Assembly: GCA_021234155.1 (NCBI GenBank)
Contig: JAJEKV010000107.1
Coordinates: 60,001-124,000, forward strand
Direction of reading: 5' to 3'
DNA: 64,000 bases
DNA from: Isoetes taiwanensis
Taxonomy: Eukaryota; Streptophyta; Lycopodiopsida; Isoetales; Isoetaceae
How positions within the stretch are numbered: the stretch's first letter is position 1; the number at the start of each line of letters is the position of its first letter. Both the position numbers and the translations under genes were made by a program. The notes under the pieces are model-generated. The model saw only the letters and a program-made list of their open reading frames with translations, was not told the DNA's origin and did not search any database. Positions 11,853 to 23,279 of the stretch are shown here, piece by piece.

Positions 11853-14800
11853 TCTACTTATTTAAAAAGTTTTTGGGGATTCTGGCTCACGCCGGTGTAA
11901 CGCCCGTCGCTCACGCTTTTTCCGGCGAAAAGCGTGATTTTTGGGAAACAAAAAAAATCTCCGGCATTCTCCTTTCATTTCAGACCGTTTTATTTTATTT
12001 GCTTCAGTGCCCCGATGATTCAGCTGTGGATGCAGGCGGTGAGCGTTTCATACGCTGGTAATCATAAGAAAAGCTGCAGCTGATTAGGTTTTAGTAGGGT
12101 TTTTATAGGGAGCCACGATTTTGTTTGCTTGGATTTTAAGCAAAGGTCGGCGAACAACAGAGCCTCATATTCTTGGAATGAAAAACCCTGTCGAGCAGGT
12201 ATGCGGATGACCTCTTCTGTGTGCATGAATTGGACCTTTGCATCGCTGTAAGTTAAACTATTGTAAATTTTTTCCTTCAGGCTTTAACGCAGAGGAATCG
12301 CTGAAACAGGTACAATCTTTTCAAGTCGTGCTTTCTTTGCATTTGTGGTTACCGGCTGTGGCAAGATAGAATGGAGTAGATACTGTAGAATAGATGATAC
12401 TGTAGATAGAAGAAATAAGCTGACGTTTAATGGAGGTTTCTGGAAAAATCTAAATCTGCGTTGGCATTTCAGGCACTGGCTTTCCAAAATCGTGAGTTTT
12501 GGAGCATAAAAAGTCGTCTTTCTTTGTTTCTCTATTTTCCGGCAACATTTTTTTCTCTCTTTCCTTTCTTTGTGGGCGATGGGTAACGCAGCATCTGCAG
12601 CTGCCGTTACACCGGAGACATGATGCGAGGGAGGGAGGCTGTTCGTATCTCCAAGATTGAGAGCTGCGTATTTCGTCTTCAAAGTTATGCTTCAGCTTAT
12701 CTTTTGTTTCCAGCAAGCAATGCATTAGGTTGGGCTCTGCATTGTTTTATCTCTGCCAACAAGTTCAGACGATCAAAATCTGAGTAGGCAAATCTTCCCT
12801 GATATGCAAAAGTGTAAATCTTGGGCTTTAGAACAGCCAATGTCTGCCTTCCTGAAGCATTGGTTTATGCTTTCTCCTGTAGCTTATCTTCTATGATTAT
12901 GTATGGGCATTCTTTTGTGCAGGCTTTCTTCAGGAAGAGCTTTGGACGCTCAGCTGGTTGTGTCAGATAACTGCGTTGAGCTTAAGGTTTCTTCATGGAT
13001 GAGTTTGCCAAATTCTAATGCTCTTTATTTTCTTGCCTTTCTATTCCATTTTTCCAATTTTGAGATTTGAGTATGTTGCATTGTTCATAGGTATAAGGGT
13101 AACCACCTCTCGCATTCTTTACCACAGGGATTGGATGATTACACGTCATTCATGTCAGCATTTGAGAAGGTTCACCTGCCTAAACCCTTTTTTTATGACA
13201 GGAAGGAAACCAAAAGCAAGTGCAACTAGATGCTATTTCTCTTTAAGTTGTTACTTTAAACACTTCAATTTCTTTATTGCTCAAGGTACTGTTAATTGCT
13301 CATGACTAGAAACCTGATTGACATAAAAACGATACCGGCCATGAAAATGCAATGCACCAAAGTTTATTTTTTGCTTCTCTACGAAAGTGCATCATGTAGC
13401 ATACTTTGGATGCAAGATGGTGATCTTAAGCTCTCTTTGCGCCACATTTTTAATCGTTTTTGCACTTCTTGCAGTTCTATCAGAACGATTATTCATCCTC
13501 AAATCCATTCTTCACGAAGCGTATGCCCTATACTTATCATATATAATTTTTTCAGTTCTGTACAATTGGAGACATAGTTTGTTTCATGAGGCAGATTGAT
13601 CGAGTACAATATTGTGTATCTATGTATGCAGGTGGTATTCAATCAAGAAATTGAAGAACATGTAGGTTGAGCTGCAAGGATTTAAAATTGAAAAGCTAGG
13701 ACTTGAAAACAGGCTCACATTGTTAATCGGTAAAGTATTCTATTGCCAAGTTAGAGTCGCATGCATGATTGGCAAGCATCTGTATCAGGATTCAGTGCTT
13801 TTATTTTTGTAGTTGGTAGCACAGTTTGTGTAATGCTTGCCTTTGTATTTCCTGCTGCTTTTCATCTCCAGATCTTTGATGAGAAACTTAGTAGGCTAGA
13901 AAAGGCCTCCAACATTTTTATAATCTTATTAGGCATACTGTTTGTTGATGGTGTTTTAGTAGCCCTAACCATGGGTTGATGTGAATTCGATGTAGTAATT
14001 GGGCTAAGCCAATTCTGCTCAAGGGAATGTTGTCATGGCCAAGTTTGCCAATCATAGGTCCACAGCTTCTATTGTCATATTTAAGCACTTATGGGACTCA
14101 TAACCATCATGCAATATGTTGTGGCAATGCTAATGCTGGTTTGAACAGTGAAGCATGAATCCGACTGTGTAGCCTTCCATTTTATAATAGAAACAAGAAT
14201 TTCTTTTAATAAAGAGGATGTTTGCATCAATTGAAAACATAGTTGAAAAGCATAGATAACGGATTTTTTCATGTTTGCCTATGTTTTCGGCAGATTTAGC
14301 AGGCCGTTGAAGAAGGGTTTAATTGTATGCAGGCCGATTATGGAGGTAAACTAGCCTTTTGTAATAAAGTGTCTTTTATTGCTTCATCTTTCCATCACAG
14401 CAGGCACAATAGTAGTGGATCTTTTTCTCATCCATTAAGCATGTGCCACCATTCTCCTTAAATATATTGCAAGTAATAAGGCTTTGTAGAAGGTCGCTTG
14501 GTTTCTGAAGCAAGTATTACTTCAGAGCAGATATTGTTATTTAGAAGCAGCAGAACAAATTTATGATATTTTGATTGCTTTGCGTTGATGCCCATGATTA
14601 ATTTCACTGGCAAGGACTTAGAGACTCTATTATAACATTTAAACAGTTTTTAACGTGATTTCGAGGAGGCACCTCCTCAAATCTGCTTGCGAAATCCTAC
14701 CCAAGGATGAGAGTGGCACCATATATTTGTGTTAGCCCAATAGCAATAGCAATAGCAAATAGCAAATTCCATAGAGCACGAGATAACAAGCATCAGCAAA

Positions 14801-16334
14801 CAAATTATCATTATCTGCTGCAGATTTTGGTGCTATTCAAAGTACAGTTACTACATTTGCGTCAGTATGGAAGACATTCTGACATCAGTTATAAGACATT
14901 CTGACTCTGATCTCTGTTGATGATTGTACATTATGCTATAAAAAGAAATGGGCTCATAAGAAGTGGTTTGATAAAATGCCACTTTGCAATTATTGTTTCG
15001 TGGCAAAGTTATGAATAATTTTTCCTACAATAGCCTTTTGCAATGTCACTGTTGTACTCCCTTCATACTCTAGACCTATCTAGAAGAAATGAACCCTATG
15101 TCCACTTAATACAAATGGAAAAGAAATGTCTTTACATCCAAAGTTTGTTCTTTTAAATAACTATGGTTACAAGTTTTTGCTTAGAAAATCTCTTACATTT
15201 CCCTACAAGGTGGTTGCATAATGCAAAAGAAGCTGCCCTAAATTTTAATACACGTTTGTACTCTATGTTTGCATACATGTTGGAGCATTCTTTCTGAATT
15301 TGTTTGGGTTAATTGGCTGTGGCAAAGAAGAAGTCACTGAAAGGAGTCCTTGAAGCAACAAGGTAAAAATTCCGCTAGCCTCAATTTTGAGCAAACATCG
15401 ATTTGCAATGTTCTTCAGGTTTAAATTTCTATTTGCACTTGAAGCATAGGGGTCCCCGAATCAGTTCAAGGTTGAAGGGTATCCATATTTTCTTTTTTGA
15501 CTATTGCAACCTCTGCCTCACAGAACTTTCAGAAATCTTAGCAGCGGATTCCTTTTCTTCGGCTTCAACCTCTGGTTTTGCTGCCTGCAAAGAAGAGCGT
15601 TGTGATTTCATGGCTTATAATCAACAGCTATAATCTTCTGTGAATATCTTTTCATGGCTTAAAATTTCTCAAAATTTCATGGTTGTGTTTCCCGGCTTAA
15701 CTACTATGATTTGCTTGCAGGAAAAGCAGCTTAACTATAATCTTCATACATGTTAGCACTTTACTATGATTTGCTTGCAGAAGCATTTGTGTTGGAGTCA
15801 AATTTGAGGATGCATGCCTGCAGGAAAATCATTTGAGTTGGAGTGAAACTGAGTACTACTCGATGCAGCTCGGACTCGATTTTGCTTTACTAATAAGAGA
15901 ATAAGAGAACGTTAGGGGTCCATTGCAGCACCAGCAGATTGCTTTGTTAAAAGGCACCATAGCCAGGTTTGTATGCCAGTTTCTAGAACGGGATACGCGC
16001 TTTAGGGTTTGTTGATTGACTATTTGCATTTTTGCTGCTTTTGGCCAGAGAAAGACTGCGGGATTGGTCAGCCATTTGAAAAATATGTGGAGCTCAACTG
16101 TTTGAGAGATAAGAGTTTTGTTTTTGTTCATTGTGCTTCGAGTTTCTACCACTCCCCTTCATTTTCGTTTACTGCACAGAGGATGCATTTTTATTTCGGT
16201 ATTTTTTTCATGTCTATCTTTTGTTCAAAATACTTATACAGCATTTAGCATATGGTAACATAAGATGACTATTATTGACCCCTTTACATTGCAGGTAAAA
16301 TAGAATGCGTATTTAGGGTTCCATTATGAACTAA

Positions 16335-16580
16335 AGTATGCCAATGAACTAGGACAAAATTTTGTGTTTTACATATGCCAATGAACTAGGACAAAATTTT
16401 GTGTTTTGCATTTTTGTACAACTTTTTGTTGATGTATTTAACTACTTTTAAGGGTGCCATTTTAAGCATAAGTAAAGTATGCCAATGAACTAGGACAAAA
16501 TTTTGTGTTTTACATTTTTGTACAACTTTTTGTTGATGTATTTAACTACTTTTAAAGGTGCCATTTTAAGCATAAGTTTT
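16335..16580 (+). repeat. local tandem repeat inside Helitron unit C
   Basis: GCCAATGAACTAGGACAAAA occurs three times (about 16340, 16378 and 16482). A longer block with CTTTTTGTTGATGTATTTAA is present twice (about 16409 and 16512). The second repetition spans roughly 103 bp, so this is a recent tandem duplication with a partial third copy. Confidence 0.85.
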
Positions 16581-16706
16581 AGATCTGTCGTTCCAAATTT
16601 TTTGTCTTTAGAGTTAGATTGAACTGCCCCCCACATTCTCTATAAAGCATTCTCTTTGTACTTGGGTCCCATAGGCCAGTTGGTCTCCGTGGACGATAAA
16701 ATCATA

Positions 16707-16727
16707 TTCTATTCTATTCTATTCTAC
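16707..16727. repeat. ATTCT pentanucleotide microsatellite
   Basis: Four to five ATTCT units lie inside the 3' part of unit C. The sequence just before them (GGGTCCCAT...TTGGTCTCC) recurs in inverted orientation next to the same microsatellite at about 61128-61187. Confidence 0.85.
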
Positions 16728-18302
16728 TGAAATCTATAAACTCAAAGTTAATACATTGAGTGATAATGTCAAGAGGCAATTTCAATAACAAAAATAATTA
16801 CAAAAGTAAATAATGTCCATTCTTGCCAATATCAACATGCGATATTGTCGAAGGCATGTGGACATTAAAGGCCGAGTAAAAACACATGCCATGACGTTAG
16901 CCCGGCAACGCCGGGCACACGTTTACTAGTCTACTTAAAAAGTTTTTGGGGGTTTTTGCTGATGCCGGTGTCCCCTTTCCGGTCGCCAAAACTCACGCTT
17001 TTTCCAGCGAAAGCGTGACTTTTGGGAAACAAAATTTTTTCCGGCAGACATTTCGTGCATTTGCCCTTCGTCCGTTTCTTTCTGCATCCTCAACTCTTCT
17101 CTTCGAAACGGCAAGCGCGGCTCTGTGTGATGATCGAACCTGCACTAATATGTGCCGATCTCATCACAGGTAGATTTAGGGTTCTTAAGTTTATTGGAGC
17201 ATCGGTGGTGGGCGGCTGGTGTTACGTTAGACATGGCCGGGCTACTCCTTTGTCTACAATCAGTTTTGCAATCGCCAACTATTAGTAGCATCAGTACAAA
17301 CGGCAATCTCCATTGATTAGTGGGCAGTAGGGCGGTGGGTTATGGCTGAGAAATTTCTTCACCCTTCTATTTTTTTGGTTTCTAACCCTATTTCATTGGC
17401 TGTGGCAATAGACAAACAACAGAGGATCATGAAGCGACAAGCCCCATTTGAGTGGCATATCTAATGCCAAGAATCGGATTTTTTAGTCTAAAGGTTACCC
17501 ACATTTTCTCCTCTATTTCTGTCATTCTTTCTTCTTGAAATAGCTTTAGAAATAGATCTGTAGTTGAAGAAGTAGTTTGTAGAAATATATCTGTAGGTTA
17601 GTTTCAGGGATAGGTACCAGTTTTTGTGCCCATGCCCATTGGACTGATAGATATACTCAGCCACTGTCCATGTTCCCTAAGTCTGTGCTATGGTAACAGC
17701 CGGCATTGCCAAAGCCCATAGTTGCATGTCATTATAGAAGCAGTCCTGCTTCGTGCAGTCATCCTTTTTCTTTTGGCTCCTAAGGCCATTATCTTTTTTT
17801 CTAATTATGTATCTTTTAATGCAATGTGCAGGTGAAATGCAATTATCTAAAGGAGTTGGAGATGAGTTTTAGGGACACTTTTAAGGCATTTTCGGATGTG
17901 TAGGCTACAAGGATTAGACATGGTCATTTCCAGGTATATATGGTTATTTGCTGAATTTGTTTGAGGTGCATGACATGGTTCTTGACAGCTCAGAATCAAC
18001 ACATTCTATACTACAATTTTTTAATCCTCAAGAGCATGAACAACATTTCTACATGCTGAGGCGCCCACATAATTGAAGAGTTTGGATGTTTTTCAGGTGA
18101 ACATCTGAGGTTTCTTAATTTAGATATCTAATCATTGGATAGCAAATTCGATCTGGATAACAAATATTGAGTTCAAAATTGGTTTTTTTGTGCCACAATC
18201 CAGCATATAGAGATTGGTATTCTTTTTTATTATTGTAGTTCATCTGCATATTGCTAATTTTTTGTGTCATTGATGCAGGCGTATAATTCTATTTTGAGGC
18301 AC

Positions 18303-18410
18303 AGTTTTTGGGGGTTTTGGCTCACGCCGGAGTGACGCCGGAAAAAGCGTCAATTTCTGGCGAAAGCGTGAGTTTCCGGCGAAGAGCGTGAGTTTTGGCA
18401 CCAGAAACGC
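18303..18410 (+). repeat. extra Helitron 5' subterminal block inside unit D
   Basis: CAGTTTTTGGGGGTTTTGGC followed by CACGCCGG and repeated GCGTGAGTTT motifs matches the first ~100 bp of units B-D, but lacks the TCTACTTAAAA start. It is read as the trace of a further unit whose extreme 5' end was lost. Confidence 0.65.
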
Positions 18411-19849
18411 GTTTTCAGACCAATTTTCTGCTACTGTGCATCTGCAAGTTGGTACTAAGTACTTAAAAAATATGGAATTGCGAGTTGTGATTGATTTTTG
18501 AAGCTTCTTTGATTTTCAGAGCGCAGAGAAAAAAGGAGTACGTATGGTTGCATGGTTTAGCCATGTATGCAACCATTTCCCAATGTTTTTACTCAATATT
18601 CTTGAGGTCAAGGTTTGCATCTGCAACTTAAAAGGATCACAGCACACATGCCAATACATGCCAATACAGAGTAATACTGAAAATCTCCATGCTTGCTTCT
18701 TGAAGGTAACATTCTTTCATTTCCGTCATCTGATTCAATAACAACTGTTACATGTTTATTCGTCCTTCTCTCTGATTAGTGGTAACTCTTGGCATCCCTA
18801 GCAAATAGCTTCATATTAGATTTAGACCAAGAGAACCATTTTTTGAGCTTTGTAATGGAGGCAGCGATGGATTCTTAGAAATAGGTAATGTATACTTAGA
18901 CCAGCGCAAGACCACAAGTAAGTAATGTAAGCTCTAGGTAATGTATTCTTAGAAATAGGCCAGCGCAAGACCACAAGTACTTTACCGTTTTCAGACCCAG
19001 GTTTACTCTTTGGCTAGCTGCAGAATCATTTCCATGCGCATTCCTTCAAGTTGACTTATGACATGTATTTTTTCTTCACAGAGGTATGGATTCTTAGGCA
19101 GTCCTACTCAGAACTAGCTGATAAACGTACACTTTGATAACTTTATCAGATGATTGTTCCTGTCTTACATCAAGCAACTAAGATGCATCTTTTCTATTTT
19201 CTGCAATGTAACTGCTTAACATTGGCATCTGACATAATAAAGGACAGCATTTTCTTTGGATGGAGTAACTGATGAAACATGGATCACTATAAACTATGTC
19301 ATAGTTTGGATTATCACTTGCAGTGGAAATGGAGGTGAAATATGCTCTTCCAAATTATGAAATGACAGATGTTATGCGTGATGTTTATTTCCTTTATTTC
19401 CTGCCTGTTGTTTTCTTGAAATGATGTGCATGTTGTGAATTGCAGCAAACTCCAGCTGAATTAAGGGTTGGTCCTTTCTTTAATGCTATTTTTGTACAGA
19501 TTGGAGCGTGGAGCAACTGTAGTGACATATGTGCTCAAACTATCTATGTTTGTATGCTTGAATTTGTTATTTGAATTTGTTATTTGTATGCTAATTTGCA
19601 TTGTCATTTCTACCTGCAAAAAGATTTTTAGAAAGGTATTCATTGACTACTTTTCTGAAAGAAAGAAAAGCAACTCAAAGGCTTTTATCCCCCGTAGGGT
19701 TCATTTGCAGTTGTGGATTGGCATCTTTTACTCGGTATGTTCAAACTCTTAACACATTTGCGTTTAACAGGTATGAAGATGGTGACACTTGAGTTTATGT
19801 TTTATGCATGGAGATAGTACATTACGGAGATGATATATAGCTTACTTTG

Positions 19850-19975
19850 CTTACGACCTTTGTTTGGGATAATCTTTGAAGGCTGCCGGCCGCCGGGACA
19901 ATCTTCGGGGTTGCTACTTACTACCTTTGTTTGGGACAATCTTTGAAAAGTTTGCCGGCCGGGACAATCTTTGAA
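19850..19975. repeat. short local repeats with GCCGGCCG cores
   Basis: The phrase ACCTTTGTTTGGGA(C/T)AATCTTTGAA appears twice and GGGACAATCTT three times within about 125 bp, interleaved with GCCGGCCG(CC)GGGA. It is part of unit D. Confidence 0.7.
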
Positions 19976-21855
19976 GCTCGCTAATCCATTGCCACAATCC
20001 ACACCACCACTACCGGCCCTAACACCTAATAATAATTTATTTGTCTTGCATTTTACACAATTTTGCAAGATTTTTATTTGCTTGAAAAGCGGTTAGGGCT
20101 CCATCCTTTGCCTCTTTCTCCACATTAGGTTCAGGTTTGTTTTCTCTCCGCATCTATTTTTGTTTTGTTCAAAACCAAATTTGTGCTGAACCAATCTATT
20201 TTTATATGAAATATTGCAGAGCTGCCTTTTGCTTCTCAGGAGCTCTTATTTTGAATATTTGGCAAGTAGTTGGAGAAGCCCAAGCAATTCGGGAGAAGCT
20301 TGATCAAAATAAAGATTAGCGGTGGATCTCTCCTCCGGTAGCGTGTTTTGGGTTTGCTTTTTCTCCGTATATGATTCATTATCGGTTCCAAATACATTCA
20401 TTATCGAGCCATGATCGATTAACCATTTCAAGGCCCGATCATGAGGTACCATGATCGATAACGGTCGGTTGAGGTACCATGATCGATGTCGGGGAGTACC
20501 TTGCACGTATATGCATTTGTCCACACATCCAATTACATGCTATTAGAAATGTCTTACTAGAACATTGTCAAAATGAGAAGTGTTTGTAAGAGTACCTTTA
20601 TTTCTGTTCGGTGATATTACATTGACTACTATTGCACTGACTACGTAGCCATTCAACAATGTGATTGAACTATGAACTTGAACTAGAGGATGATCTCAAG
20701 CATGGCAGTCAATGTTTATGTCAATGTTCCTTGGTGTTTATGTCAATGTCAAGTAAGTACCATCCTAATGGTGCTATGTGCCTCCTACAATACACCCTAG
20801 CGGTGCTCTTTGCCACGACCCCAAGTTTACTCTTCTTAAGTTTATAAGTTTTACTCTTTGTAAGTTTAGAGTGCATCATCTTGGTGCTTCTTGCCATCAT
20901 CCTAAGTTTACAATGCGTCATAATGCCACCACCTAAAGTCCTACGTTCACAAGGGTTCCCTCTGTTAGGCCATCGCCTCATACCAGACATTATAAATACA
21001 CCATGCTAATTTTACAAGCCTAAGCTTATAAGGATGAACAACCACACAAGCTTAAAGGACTATAACAGGGTCTTTTTTTATTGGTGGTGTACAATAAAGC
21101 AGTCCAGGACATAGGGTGCTTAACGGGTGCTGATTGCCCTTCAAGCTACCCTTCATTGCCCTTCCCTTGCCCTTCATTGCCCTTCAAAAAATATTAGGAT
21201 GTTCTTTAGTTATATATAACATAATGAGCATATTAGTAATGTGAAGCCCCGATCACACATGTTATCTATGAAGGTGCTGATTTAGTGCTTGAATTTTGTT
21301 TTTTTTACACCACCAGCAAAAAAACACCCAACACTATTTGACATCGTTCACATCGGAACCACATTAAAAGAGTGATCGATCTTTATATTAAAGACTCAAA
21401 TAAACAAATGCCAGAAACTCATGCTCGGCAACGTGGGCACCAGCAATTGGCGTTTACTCACATGTGTTGGAATATGTAATGGAGCGCATTTTTGGTCTAC
21501 AAATCATTTCATTAAAGCGGTATCACTATACGAGCCTACCTTCGGGATGAGTTGTCTCATGTGCTTGATAGTCGTGAGACATTGTGGGCAATTCGAATCA
21601 ATGACTTGCACGAGCATTTCACTTTTACCCCAGCCAAGATGTTATAAAGCATTGTTTTTTCTATTAAAATCTATAAACGCAAAGTCAATACTTGATGATA
21701 CTGTGACAATGTCAATTACAAAAGCAAATAATGCCCATTCATGCTAATATCAACATGTGTTGTTGTCGAAAGTTGCACATATATGGACGTTAAAGACTGA
21801 GTAAACACACATGCCCAGGACATTAGCCCGGCAACGCCGGGCACACGTTTACTAG

Positions 21856-22891
21856 TTAATATTTTATAATTTTTTGCCTTTGCCTCAACCCTGCCCTTCT
21901 GCTAGTTCCTGCAAGTCTCCTTGGCACGAGTAAAACTCGCATGTAAAAAGACTCGAGAGGGCCATCAGGGTGATTACTCCCGCCTATCCTTACAACGGGA
22001 CTCTGACTCAGATCTTTAAATATAGTAGGTTTCAGCAGATATTCCTGCTATGATTAATTTCAAAGAACTCCTGCTTCAATCTGCTTCTGACAATTCCGGC
22101 AACTGATCTCCTGCTTATACCCTATCGATCTCCAAAGGAACAAATGGAAAAATAGAGTACTGCAATTACATATCGTTCATGAAGCCTAGCAAATTGTGCA
22201 GACACGCCATGTTTTGCAGAATTGCAAGCGAACCCGTTCAATTTTCCTTATAAATCTCGGATCAAAATTAGAGCAGAGGACGGTAGGAACACCGGACGGC
22301 TTTAAGCGGAGAGGCTTCAAATTACTTTGCCTCTTGTTGGAAAGCTTGGAGATATGCCAGAATCCATTTAGCAACCAATACTTGCTAAGAGGGGCGTCAA
22401 AGCAAACACAGCGAACGGAAAGAAAAAAGTACCTGTTTGCAGAAAAGTTGGCAGATCAAATACTTGCCAAGAAGCCTAAAACCGTAAGAGTTATTGTGCC
22501 AAACGTGAATCTAAGGCGTGAGACAGAGGAGGAAAACATGAAATCACCTGAAATTTCAAATCACCTGAAATTTGAACGTTTGCTATAGCTCCAAGCTCAG
22601 GCTCTAAGCGGGCTCCCAAAAGAAACACGTGGACGAAATAGAGGCAAATCGCCCATTCCTCCCAAGGCTGGGCTATGGAGTTCGACGGTGACCAAGACCG
22701 TGGTTTCTACCCTTGCCCCTCTTGCCGTAACCACCCGAACGAACTATAGTAGCCAAAAAATGACTAGAATCGAACAAAGATGGGTAGATTGATAGAACGT
22801 GGTCGGATCGGTGGAATCTGCGTGAGCAGTGGCAAACAAGACTGGATCGGATCCGCAGACTTGATCCAGGCATCGGAGGTCCTCAAGAAAA
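21856..22891. other. intergenic, no gene recognised
   Basis: This is the right flank of the Helitron run. A 130-residue open plus frame (22196-22588) shows no recognised domain. A GC-richer patch at 22660-22870 is likewise unexplained. Confidence 0.4.
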
Positions 22892-23279
22892 ACCATAACA
22901 AAACCATTATATTGCATGCCTTACAATTAAATTCCCCTTAAACCCCCCCTTTTGTTTGGGGGGGGTGACTCAGAACAACGAGAGCTGTTGGATAGGCATA
23001 TTCACCCCTTATTCCTTAATCTACACCGTACGTAAAGTTCCTCGTTTGTGGGATATGGATGTACAGAAATTGCTATACTGTATAACAAAATTTACAAGAT
23101 ACTATAAGATTTCAGGCAATATACTATATGGTGTTGATTTTGTACGTGCAAAACATAATTATAAGGGCTCTCGCTGCCCTACATCACCCCCCGTGTGAAT
23201 AAGCACCCAAACAAAAGGGGGTTTAAGGGGGAATTTAATTGTAAGGCATGCAATATAATGGTCTTTGTTATAGGTTAAA
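22892..23279. mobile_element. MITE-like element with very long terminal inverted repeats
   Basis: The left end (about 22892-22975) and right end (about 23190-23279) are near-perfect inverted copies. Both carry ACCATTATATTGCATGCC, then CTTACAATTAAATT, then runs of C (left) or G (right) around AAACAAAAGGG. Inner GAGAGC/GCTCTC also pair. Total length is about 390 bp with no coding capacity. I cannot assign a superfamily because a clean target duplication is not obvious; TA and longer AT-rich options both fit. Confidence 0.75.

Larger units (their letters stand above)
11853..16929 (+). mobile_element. Helitron-like element, unit C (non-autonomous)
   Basis: The element starts TCTACTTATTTAAAAAG, carries the same CACGCCGG / AAAGCGTGA 5' subterminal motifs as unit D, and ends in the perfect GCCCGGCAACGCCGGGC hairpin followed by ACACGTTTACTAG. 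Its last 200-odd bases are clearly homologous to the end of unit D (shared CTATAAAC, ATATCAACATG and GAGTAAA...CACATGCC blocks in the same order). No Rep/helicase ORF was found. It contains a local three-copy repeat (16335-16580) and an ATTCT microsatellite. Head-to-tail junctions lie on both sides. Confidence 0.75.
16930..21855 (+). mobile_element. Helitron-like element, unit D (non-autonomous)
   Basis: The element starts TCTACTTAAAAAG immediately after unit C's CTAG. It has the CCGGTG and AAAGCGTGA 5' subterminal motifs and ends in the perfect GCCCGGCAACGCCGGGC hairpin plus ACACGTTTACTAG, followed by T. TC/CTAG ends with a 3' T fit insertion between A and T. No Rep/helicase ORF is seen. An extra copy of the 5' subterminal block lies inside at about 18303-18410, suggesting a nested or rearranged unit. 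A patch of local repeats (19850-19975) contains TTTGGGA(C/T)AATCTTTGAA several times. Confidence 0.75.
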
